From Solanum dulcamara (taxonomy: Eukaryota > Streptophyta > Magnoliopsida > Solanales > Solanaceae): 64,000 bases of DNA. Shown here piece by piece: positions 48,124 through 60,100 of the stretch. The stretch is taken from assembly GCF_947179165.1 (NCBI RefSeq), contig NC_077237.1, positions 58,300,023 to 58,364,022 of the forward strand. The letters run 5' to 3'. Each line of letters begins with the position of its first letter. Positions within the stretch are counted from its first letter, which is position 1. The position numbers and the translations under genes were made by a program. Under the pieces are notes generated by a model. That model saw only the letters and a list, made by a program, of their open reading frames with translations. It was not told the DNA's origin and searched no databases.

Positions 48124-51100
48124 TACCCAATCTTACATTCAAACTAAAATGCAAGATCAATTGTGTTTTTAATTGGGTTTTACAGAAGAATCAAGATTCA
48201 CTGATTAACAATGAGATAATGCAGCTTTTGTAAACAAGAAAACTACAAACAAAAATGCAAAGACGTTTTAAAGAGAAAGGAGGAGGCAGCACTGAAGGGT
48301 AACATGATAAAATAGTCTGAAACCAAACACTGCCGATATCCTAATTTATATGACACATTTATTGATACAGGGGTGATTATTTTTCTCACACACCACTGCT
48401 AGGCAGTCTGCAATACTCACAAATTTCAGCCTCACAACACACACGAACATGTCTAAATACTTAGACTGTCTTTAACTTTTAGGCAGCGTAGTGAATAAAC
48501 AAACACACAGAACATATGGAAACTCTTCCTAATCTTTATTATTATTAGTATACAACAAATGAAAGGCTTCACAAAATTTGACTAAGGCATAGAACACTCT
48601 CTTAATGCCTTAGTCAAATTTCTGCCCCATTTTTAATAGTCTGCATAAGGCAGTTACAAGCAGTGACAATATTCATATTTCTAACAGCTCTATACAATTC
48701 GAATTTAAATACATCAGCTCATATGCCTCGCACTTGTCTTCCATATGCCTTGGCTAAATTTGTCACTTGCCCACACTTAGAATATTTCTGACTATTTCCA
48801 TACTTAGTTTTATTTTCTGATTCTTGTCAACTTCGTGCCAACACTTGAATCCAGCCTTGTCTTGTCATCATCGAGTTCTACAACCTTACCTTGTCAAGCC
48901 AACAAAATAACCAGCCTTGCCAAGCCAACACGCTTGATGGCCTGTACGCTTCTAATAATACTCGACCTGGTCACTTACTACAACAAGAACAATAAAGAAC
49001 GGTAAGTACAAACACGAATATTTTACGAGGAGATCAACTTTCTCAAGGGAGGAAAAACCACGACCTGTCTCACAATATTTCAATTCAACTCCATTATCAT
49101 CAACGAAGCAAAGCTTCAGATTACAAACTCTTGCAACCTAGGAATTAAACTCTTAATCCCTTCCCCCTTTGTAACACCTCTATTACAATAATAAAGGCAA
49201 TAACTTTATTGCTCACAACACCAACTAACTCTAGCTGATATAAACTTCAACAATACTGTGTGCCTAACTCTAGCCACCAACTTAGATCCCAGAGATAAGA
49301 GAAGAAACGAGCAATAACTCTACTGCATCCACAATCAACTAACTCTAGTTCTCACCCCTAGATAACTCTACCCAAGAGAACACCAAACAAATGGTGAAAA
49401 GAAGCTTGACTAAAATTTAGATGATTTGACCAACTAACTCTAGTTAATTCGACTCAAGCTAAAAACTTAAACAGGAAAATGATCTACTATCCTTTATAAC
49501 TTAGGAGTAGTTTAACAATATAAGATCAAAAGACACAAACTCAAAACCCAACTAAAGACGCTGTAACGCAGGATTAGGTCCCTATTGAGTATGCACAATG
49601 TTCTTCCTTGAAATGGATTTTGCTTTGCGTATAAACTTTATTTGAAAAAAATTGATGTTTTTTTACAATGTTCTCTTTATAAGAGAGACAAAAAAACTAG
49701 GAGCAACTCCATTGGTTGAGGTAGCACATCTGCTGCAGTGCCACCAACCAACCTCTACAGTTTTATAGTTGTCACTTTCAGTTTGCACAAAATAATTCTA
49801 TCATGGGATCAGGTCCCATACCAGATCTCAATTTGTCAAATAATCAAAACTATAATCTAACAATTCTCCCTTTTTAATGATGACAAACTATATCAAGCTT
49901 GTTCTCCCTTTTCAATTATTTTCACTGATTATGTATTCTCCCTATCAGTATGCTTCTCCATGTCTTCCATGTACCTTCTTGCATCATTTCTTGTACCATA
50001 ATTTGTTAAATCATTAAAATTCAAAATATAATATTTTTTTCCTTTTTGATGATGACAAACTATTCTCCTGTCAATATTATCTTCCCCTTCTCATAAGGAC
50101 TAGATCCCTTGATCTAAATTTTGCTAGTTGTCATCAATATACCTTTCCCCTTTTGGCATCATAAAAAAGTTAGAACAATAAGCCAAGTAAAAAAAATATG
50201 CATTTTCGGTAAATTCATGGCCATTGGGGAGACACTAACACGAATGAACTACCCAAAAGTCCGCAATGAGGAATAGTAGACAAAAAGGCAAACTTGCATT
50301 CATAGTTCATCTGAATAGCATAAAAAATATTGCATTAACAAAAATGCATAGAAGAACTAATCAGTTATATCAATAGAGACAACTAATAAATACAATAGGA
50401 TAGAAAGCCAAAGAAAAGATAGAAGGAATAGAAAGAGGGAGGATGATAGACAAAGGAACAAAAGACCATGATCATGCACTAATTTTCAACCGCATGAGCA
50501 TATAGCAATTGTTTGATCATGTCCTTTACTTCACCAGTGAGACTTTTGTTTTCGGCATTTAAGGCATGGACTCGTGCCTTCAGATCAGTATTTTCTTTCT
50601 AAAAAGTCTCATCACAACCTGGTCCCTAAGTCGGGCCTTGTTGCAAGGTGACTTTCAATCTAGCAATTTCAGCATCACACCTCATCATTGCAACTGTCAT
50701 CTCCTCCAGATCTGCCTTCAGTTTCTCTTGTTGTTCCAAAAAGTGTTCACTTGGGACTTTGCTTTGTTTCCCATTCTTCCCTCAACACACATATTCAATG
50801 AGAGTGGTTAAAATATTGCTTCACTATCCCTATAATTTCTTTGCCAAATTCATATTGTAGCGGGCTAAAATCTTGTTCAAGAAATAACTGTAGGCCAATC
50901 CATTTCTTTCATCCCTGAAGTCATCACCTTATGCATCGGGATGTAGAACTCTTTGCTCATTGAGATTTGCTTTAGGATTCTCACTCATTTGAGTCAAACT
51001 CTAAACTACCCACTCTTTTCTAGCTGCTAGTGTCATGACCCGAGTCTAGGACCTAGATGTGACAAGGCAATCAGGATTACGAGAGATCTCAATCAAGTCA

Positions 51101-54100
51101 TCTTAGCATACATTGAATACATAAGGTAAAGAAACATGATAAAGATAAGTGGAAGTAACAAATCAAAAGTGTAAGTCTAAGGAATAGAAATACTTGATCA
51201 ATGTCCAAAATGGACTTAAATCAACTTGAAACATCTAAACATGCCTCTATTCTAGACTTAATGGAGGCTTAGGACAAGCTCCTAGCTCACGTGAATCATA
51301 AGAGAAAGGTTAAGTAAACAATGTGAAAAAAAGTCATGTCCTCGATGAATGAGGAGTCACCAACCTTTTGAGAATTAAAGCAACTCTAGCCACGAATATG
51401 AGGAGTGTGAGTATCGTCCATCCCTACATTATGAGATAATGTAGAAAAAATATGCGTTAGTACATAGAAGTTACTAAGTATGTGAGATATGCATGAACAA
51501 GTAAAGGAACGTGAGCAATATAGCATAAGATGCATGACCAATCCTAATGAACATGAGTAAGGCTTAAAAGCATTTGAAAACATATAAAAATTGATGGTCA
51601 ATGCATTATAAAACTGCATATTAAATCTCATATCTTTGTATTTAACTTGTGTGAGATAAGATCTTTAACCGACATCTTAAGACCATTGGAGCTATAACAT
51701 GGAATCCGATATAACTCCCACATCAAGAAGAGAGAGGCTACTTTGCCAAGGTAGACTCGATGAGGAATAACTTTAACTTTGTGAGCTATATGTGGATCCA
51801 TTAGCTAGGCCATAAAGGCAATCCTATGTGGGTAACGTAGTTTGGGACTTTAGGTCGCTACTAGAATTCCATTGGATAACTAACTGTGTTATTGGACCGA
51901 ACCCCACCTAGAAGTCCTTTCGGTGCTTAGTCAATATCCCAACGAAATTCATTAAAACATGATCATAATATTATAAGGAAAGATAGTAACTACCTACCAA
52001 TCCATCTTTATAAAAACATAATAAGAGTAGCTCATTAAATTTAGTGATTCATAAAAATCTATAACTTTGGTGAGAATTGTTCTTATCGCCATTTCTAAAC
52101 GTGATTGTGTGAGAATTGTACTTATCACACCATAATAACTTTATTGGATCATAATTGATCATCATCATAACTTTCATCATTAGATCATAAATCTCAACTT
52201 TAATTCACAAAACTTTTTTTGAAAATCATTGAACTCATAATCAACTCAAGAAAATCATCTTTGAACCTCATAAACATAATTGAAATAGCTTTATACATGG
52301 GCATTCATAATTCAACTCAAAATCATGCAATTCATGCAGAAACATTCTTAGAAAAATCATTGATAACAATTGAAAATGAAATTGAAACAACCCAATGCAA
52401 TCCATCAAAACTAGGGTTAATATACCATTGAAAATTGAAGGATACTTTGAGGAATCTTTGGGAGGATCAATCCCCACATAACTTGATTGAAATCACTTAG
52501 AATTGAGAAGAAACCTTGAAGAAAATCTAAAACCCTAGCTCGGAGTTTGGAGGAGAGCTTGAGAGAATTGAGTTCTTGCCTTAGGAGAATTTAGATGAAT
52601 AATTTAGAATGAGGGAAATTTCAAAGGATTAGGTATATATAGACTTGAACTTGAACATAAAAGTGTCTAGGTTCATTGACCAAATTTGAAAAAAGACACA
52701 AATACCCTTTATTAAAACTTGAATCTGACCCTACGACTTAGTTTCTACGAATTGTGCGAGAAGTGATGAGTCGTCAAGATGACTCATCCTGCAGGTCTTC
52801 AAAAATCTGAAATCTCAGTGTCTCTGAAGTTTGCATATGATTTGTATCTACGACTCGTATTTATGACTACGAGTCGTCGTTTGGACTCGTCCTGCAGGTT
52901 TCAAAACATGTAAACTTGAGGGTCTCTGAACTTAACCTACATATCATGTCTACGACTCGTTTAAAGGACTACAAGTCATAAACATGACTCGTCCTGTAGG
53001 TCTAAAATCCTGCAGTGTAAGAGTCTCTAAAGTTGTGTTACAACTTACTTTGATGAATCGTAGACACTCCTACGACTTGTCCTATTGAGTTGTAAGGTGT
53101 CATCTAAGGTTTATCCTGGATAGACCATTGGGACTCACTCTACGCATCATTCTTACAAGTCGTAGAAAGCTCTACAAGTTGTAGAGTGGCTCATAAACAT
53201 GAGATCAATCCACAAATTTTTAAGATTTTCTTTAGGTTCCAACTTTCTGACTTTTGGGGTCTTACAACTAGGATTATTAATCTATTTCTCTTTTCTTCTG
53301 ATAGGTCATCCTCAAACATAGGTTCAGTTCCACCATTGGGAATGGGACCGTGTTAAGACTAGAGAGATGTTTCTGAGAGAGGTTTTGAGACATTCAAATC
53401 TAGTAATAACAAAATCTCAAAAGGAATAAAGATTGCCTTGGGATAAGAAGGAGAAGGAGTGAATGACATTTTAGGAAAGAGAGAGATAGGGACTTGTTGC
53501 CATAGAAAAACTTTGAGGGAGAGGATGGTTGAGACATTGTAGGAATTTTGATAATTTTGTACAAAAGAAATCAATGGGTGCAAAGAATGTGACAACACTT
53601 CAGAAAGGTGGGAGAAGACACATATCATTTTGAATGGTTCTCAAGGGCATTAAAAAAGGCAATTAGTTTGATAATAACCTTTGATGAAGGGCCTGGTCCC
53701 TCTTCCGAACTTTTGAAAGATTTGCCTTAAGCCTATCCTATTAACCTTTATTCCTTAGTTGGTCCACCATGCGTGTATACCTATAAAAGGTATGAGACTA
53801 AATTTAGACCAAAAGAAGCATATTACTAACAAGGATACATGTTCTCTAATCATAGACAAAGTAAAGACTAATAATATCAACTTGGGTTAGTCAATTCAAC
53901 TTGATCAGCCCCAGCTTCAGCATATTTTTCTCTAACTGATCCTTGTTGAGAGCCTCTGTACAAACATCAGCGACTTGATCTTCAGTTTTGAAGAATTGCA
54001 TGCAAATATTTTCCTTTTCCACATTGTCCCTCAAAAGTGATTCCCCACACCAATAGGCTTGGTTCTCTTATGATACACTAGATTTTTGGCCAAGTTCAAT

Positions 54101-57100
54101 GAACTAGTGTTATCAAATAAAAGTGGAATAATGTTGGTGACTATCCCAAAATTCTCGAGTTGTTGCTTGATCCATATGAGCTAAGCACAATATGATGCGA
54201 CTGCTAAATATTCTGCTTTAGTTGTGAAACGATCCATGCATTTTGCTTCTTTGTGCTCCATAAAATCAAGAAGGAAACCAAAAAAATGAGTCATTTTTGA
54301 GGTGCTCTTTCTATCGACCAAGTCCCCTACATAATCTCTGCTTTGTATTTTAACTAGTCCATACAGATCCATCTGAATCAATTCAAGGGGTATTGTTGAT
54401 CTAACTTGCTTCTTCTGTTGAAGAAAGATCTAGGTTTTTTTTAACACAAGCTTCACTAATCTTGTCATTCGTAAACTTCATGTTTAGCAACCCACGGACT
54501 AGGTCCTTGGATATAAGCTTGTTGAGCAAAGAAGTACTGACATGGCCCACCCTTTTATTCCATAGTTCTGCGTTCTCACTTTGGGAACTGAGACATATAA
54601 GATCATCTCTTTGTAAAGTGCTTAAATCAACCACATATATGTTTTTTTTTACCCTTTTAGCAATTAGAATCACTTCTTGAGAAGTCAAAACAGTGCATTT
54701 TTCTGACAGAAATCTGACTTCATTTCCTTTGTTACAAATTTGAAATACATTCAATAAACTGTATTTCAGCCCACTTATGTAATACACATTTTTAATTGAG
54801 TATTCCAATGACTTCCCAATTCTTCCAATTCCAAGAATGTAACCTTTTTTACCATTTCCAAATGAGATAGACACCTCCATCTTGAAGTGCCTTGAGTGAG
54901 AGAAAGCTTTTAGCATTTTCAGTCAGGTACTTTGAGCAGCCACTATCCATGTACCAGCACTAGATGCTCTTTCTTCACTCACTTACACATAGATCACTTG
55001 TTAAGCATAGAAACCCATTTGAGTCTGAGTTCCCAGTAAGCAAATAAAGGAGTAATAAGTGTGTTTCTTGTCCAATAGGGTAGAGCCATTTTCTTCAAGT
55101 TAGAATATTTCTTTGATTTTGACCAAGGACTAGGTCCAACTTTCAACTGATTTTTCTGTTCGGAATACTTTGAAAAACTTGTTTCAGATCTACAATGTCT
55201 TTTGAGATGTCTATTTCTACCATAGTGAGTGCACAATAAGTTATCAGACATAATCACATACTTGCTATGAGGATTGAAGGGGGTTCCAATTTTGAACACC
55301 CATGACACTTTCCATTATTTTTTTCCTGATTAGTCAGGCTTGCCAATATTTTGGAAGAGGTGGTCCATTTAAGAGATTTATTCAATTCTTCCCTAACATG
55401 AACCAGGTCCCTTTCCAACTGGCCATTTTTAACTTCAGTTCAGCTGATTTTAATTTGCTTTCAAGTTCAAGTTATAATCCACTAACTTCACCTTTTCCTT
55501 TCGAAATACACTCAGGAGTCTTCTTCAACTTCTCCCTAAGATTTAAATTTTCAGCACTAACTAAAGCCAATTTTTCTTCAAAATTAGAAAGATGATCTAT
55601 CAAAGCAATTTTTTCATTTTCAAAAATGTCCAGACTATCACTCAAGGTATCCTTTTCAGTTGTGAGCTCACAGAGTGAGTCAATCAAAATCTTGGCTAGA
55701 CTTTTTAGTTTCTTGATTGGATAGTCATTAAGATTTTGCTTGATGTCAAGAAGTGTTGCCTCATCGTACTCATCATCATCTAATTTTGCTATGAGGGCAA
55801 AATTTGAGTCAAAAACACTTTCATCATCATCCACTGCTATCATAGACACAACTTCTAGGTGCTCATGCTCATCAGATTCACTTGAAGAATCTCCCTAAGC
55901 AACAAGATCTTGTTTGAACTATAATCAACAACAGTTCTTCTTATGGACTTTTCTGAAGCCTCAAGTTCATTAAATTCACTTGATGAGTCTCCACAATCAG
56001 CAAGCGTAACATAATCAGCCGCAACTCTTCTCCTGAAATTTTCTAAGACAAGGTCCCTTGGATTGTTTCTGTCACCGCAGTTTTAACATAATCCTTATAG
56101 TTAACCTTATGGATTAAACAATTTCTACTAAAATGACCAGGTTTTCCTCAAATATGACAAAAAATTTCATTTGTGAAATTGCTTCCACTTTCTTTTTCCA
56201 GGTCTCTTTCCTCTACAACAACATCAACTTTACTTTCCTAGAATTTTGAAAGAAATTTTTGAATATTTCTTACTTGCTTATTTGGATGAATTTCCTCATC
56301 CTGACAACTCACCTTATTTTTAATGGAGGTATGCATTTTCTGGATGGTTTCACCATCTTTTATTGCCCATTACACCAATTAACTCTAGTGGATATAGACT
56401 TCAACAATACTCCATGACTAACTCTAGCCACCAATTCAGATCTCAAAGATAAGAGAAGAAAAGAGCAGTAACTCTACTGCACCCAACATCAACTAGCTTT
56501 TGTTGACACTCATAGGCAACTCTACCCAAGAGAACACCAAACAAATGGTGAAAAGAAGCTTGACTAAAATATAGATGATTCGACCAACTAACTCTAGTTA
56601 ATCCGACTTAATCTAAAGACTTAGACAAGCAAATGATCTACTATCCTTTATAACTTAGGAGTAGATTTACAATATAAGAGCAAAAGACACAAAACTCAAA
56701 ACCCAACTAAAGATGCTACAATGCTAGATCAGATCCCTGTTGAGTATGAGCAATGTTCTTCCTTGAAATGACTTTTGCATTGTGTATAGACTTGATTTGC
56801 AAAAGATTGGTATTTTTTGTCACAATGTTCTCTTTAAAAGAGAGACAAAAAGACTAGGAGCAATGCCATTAGTTGTGGCAGCCTGCTGTTGCAGCACCTC
56901 TGCCGTAGTACCACCAACCTCTGCATATTTATAGCTGTCACTTTCAGTTTGCACAAAATGATTCTATCATGGGATCAGGTCTCATACCAGATCCCAGTTT
57001 GTAAAATTATCAAAACTATAATCCAACAATTTCTCTCTTTTTGATGATGATAAACTTTATGAAGTTTGTTCTCTCGCTTCAACTATTTTCATAATTACAT

Positions 57101-60100
57101 ATTCCCCCTATCAGTATGCTTCCCCTTGTCTTCCATGTCTCTCCTTGCATCATTCCTTGTACCATAGTTTGTTAAATCATCAAAACTCAAAATACAACAA
57201 CGCTGCCTTGCCTTGCCTTGTCGATGCCACTACTTTACCTTATCATTGTGCTTAAGTCTGCTTAGCCATCACTTCAGTATCATCGGTCATTGCTTCCCAC
57301 TGATACTTAGTCTCCACAAGTACATTTCACTACCCAAGCAAGGCCTTACACGGCGATTAGAATCCCGAGTAACTCTAACCAATCCTATTAGCACACATAG
57401 CTTAACATAAACAATACGAAATCAAGAGTAGACATAAATACGGAAGATAGTCTCAACATAGAATCTCGAAATATAGAGAATTCACACATAATAGTCAAAA
57501 TGAATGAAACATGCTAAATAAAATGTTCCCCTCACTATCCTTTGCACCTAATTTTTGTGGTGTATTTGGACGTTGGGGTACTACATTACTTTTTATCTCA
57601 AATCGCATTTTCAAAAAAAAAGAATGAATGAAACATACTTCTAAGATCTGACAAATGCCTCTACTAAGCTTAGACGGGGGCGCAGGACAAGTCCTAACTT
57701 ATCAAAACATAACGAAGTACATAAATCATGAACATGAAAGAAATAACCTGACAGGTTCACCCTCGAATCGTGAGGACCCACCAAAATAAAGAGATTGTTA
57801 TAAAAAATGATGAAATATAGGAAGTATTTATAGGTAAAATATGAGTTAAAATAATTTTTTAAACTTTAGGTTAAAATATATTTTTGGGCATTTGGGGGTG
57901 TTTTGGGCCCCATTTTTTTCAGAATGATCCATTGGCCAAACGACTATTTTTCCATACATAACTGTTTGCTCGACGGTTAATTTTTGATGGATTTTTTAAA
58001 AAAACTGGGTTGGTGCACTGGCAATCGATCTACTACTGAGACGGTCTACCGAGTTCCAAGGCTTGGACGGCCCAACCCCTGACCCGACTCTTTAACTGGT
58101 TTCAGCGAGCCGGTCCATACCTATCCAATGTTGGGCCCTTCCTAGGTTGTGCTTACCAAACCGGTTTTGGGTTGATCTGACCCAAATGACACTCTTAACA
58201 AAAGGAACAATCATGAATGTGTTCAAAATTATTCTTTCCCATCTAAAAATGTTCATTGCTCAAATATTTGACATTTTACAAGTTTTAAACGCAGTTTTTT
58301 TGCTTTAAGTGAGTGGTTAGTATGAAGAAAAATATTTTCATAGAAAAGATGTTTTTGCTTATTGTTTTACGATTGATAAGTACAAAATATTATTCTAAAA
58401 ATATATATAGATAATCTATGCAAACACTATGGGGGTGGGAGTAAGGGTGGGGTAGGAGTGTCGGGATGGGAGATATATCGTTGTTTGGGGCCCCATTTTT
58501 CAGAATGATCCATTGGCCAAACGACTATTTTTGCATAAATAACTGTTTGCTCGACGTTTAAATTTTGATGGAATTTATTTTAAAACTGGTCTGGTGCACT
58601 GGCTATCGATCTACTACTGAGACGGTCTACCGGGCTCTTTTGAACTGGGTTCAGCCAGTCGGTCCGTGCCTGGCCAATGTCGGCCCCTTCCTAGGTTGTG
58701 CTTACCAGACTGGTTTTGGGTTGATCCGACCCACATAACACTCTTAACAAAAGGAATAATTATCAATGTGTTCAAAATTATTCTTTCCCATCTAAAAATG
58801 TTCATTGCTCAAATATTTGACATTTTACAAGTTTTAAACGCAGTTTTTTTGCTTTTAGTGAGTGGCTAGTATGAAGGAAAATATTATCATAGAAAAGATT
58901 TTTTGCTTATTGTTTGACGTTGGATAAGTACAAAATATTATCTTAAAAATATATGTCGATTAACTATGCAAACACTATGGAGCTGAGGGTGAGGGTGGGG
59001 TATGAGTGTTAGGGTGGGAGCTATAGGGTTGAGGATAGGGAAAAACAATCTGGAATGTCAGTTATAAAACTTATTTTTTCTACTCTTGAGAGAAGAACAT
59101 CGATTTTTCTCATTTTTAAAGAATTTATACTCCTAAAAAAGTATAAAGTATTTTCAAAACTTTTGACCGAACAAACATTAAAAAAAAATGAAGTGAAAAA
59201 TATTTTCTCCCCTGCCAAACACACCTATAATAGTGTTTTCCTTTTTGGTTGAGGTGATGATCTTTTATCTATTTTATAGCATTTATGAAAGAATTTGAGC
59301 ATTGAACGCCTAACCACAATTTTTAATGCGACATGTAGAGTGGTGCGAAACCACCCAGACCTCTCTGGATGCATTTCTGTAGTTGATGTGAGATTATATA
59401 TAATTCAACAGCAGCAACCTTAACATGGTGGGAAAACGACTAATAACTTTCTTTTTTTATATATAAAATTGTTGAAGCATGATGACAACACTTGAAAAGT
59501 ATCAACAATGCAGTTACGCGTCTTTGGACCTGATGCAATCAGTTAGTGATACTCAGGTATTATTTGTCTACTTTATCTTGTATAATTTAGCTATGATTAT
59601 TATACATATGATTTGATAAGCTATAAAAATATTACTGCAATTACTTGTTCAATAATGTACACTTACATTACTAGTCTCAAACATTTGCAATTGTTCTGTA
59701 CTGAATTCGTACTAACTAATTAGTTGCTAAGTGGAAATTAAAAATGTGTCACAAGTGTGCAAATAAAACTATCCGCTCCATAAGATTGTTCTTGATGTCT
59801 CCCTTGCCAATCCTTTCAGCATTTCCTTGAGTTGTATAATGTGAATTGAAGTTACTATATACTACGACGGTGCAAATCAAATCAATAAGTTGTGCAATTA
59901 GTGTCGTATAATTGTGAAAGAACTTTAGGATCGTCAACATATACAAAAGGGAAATTTACATAAATGTACTACATTAAGAAAATATTTATCATTTATAGTA
60001 ATAATATTTTTTTTCACTGAACACTTATAATACAATTATAATACAATTTTAATACATATTAACGAGAATAATTTATAAAACTCATATCATACAAGTTTTA

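Larger units (their letters stand above)
46580..48934 (+). other. MADS intron 1, left part
   Basis: Non-coding. It holds a compound (AT)n(AG)n microsatellite (48037-48119), a perfect 17-bp hairpin (48574-48621), and otherwise AT-rich intron sequence. First introns of MADS genes often hold regulatory sites; none could be named here. Confidence 0.6.
48935..57199 (-). mobile_element. SIRE/Maximus-like copia element in MADS intron 1, antisense (8.3 kb)
   Basis: In plus orientation it runs from TGATGGCC to ATACAACA, flanked by the exact 5-bp duplication ACGCT (48930-48934 and 57200-57204). The left copy of the LTR (48935-50033) is the element's 3' LTR; the right copy (about 56365-57199) is its 5' LTR, shortened by about 260 bp at its inner end along with the primer site and gag start. 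Minus-strand order from right to left is gag, zinc knuckles, protease/pre-integrase, RNase H, then a coiled-coil ORF. It contains a younger gypsy solo LTR (51031-53266). Confidence 0.82.

Noticed and set aside
53359..53628. 89-residue minus ORF in the antisense copia
   Set aside because: No pol or gag motif was recognised; it lies between the solo LTR and RNase H and may be just decayed pol.
49215..57199. Tandem copia elements instead of one element
   Set aside because: Homology past the purine-like tract first suggested two 3' ends, but ACGCT flanks and TG...CA ends fit a single element whose LTR itself contains a TGATGATGACAAAC-like repeat.
58614..58869. ORFs on both strands in the tandem duplication
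   Set aside because: Neither is kept in the sister unit, so they are chance frames.
59021..59252. Overlapping sense/antisense ORFs before exon 2
   Set aside because: They lie in intron 1, with Phe/Lys-rich translation of AT-rich DNA and no motif.
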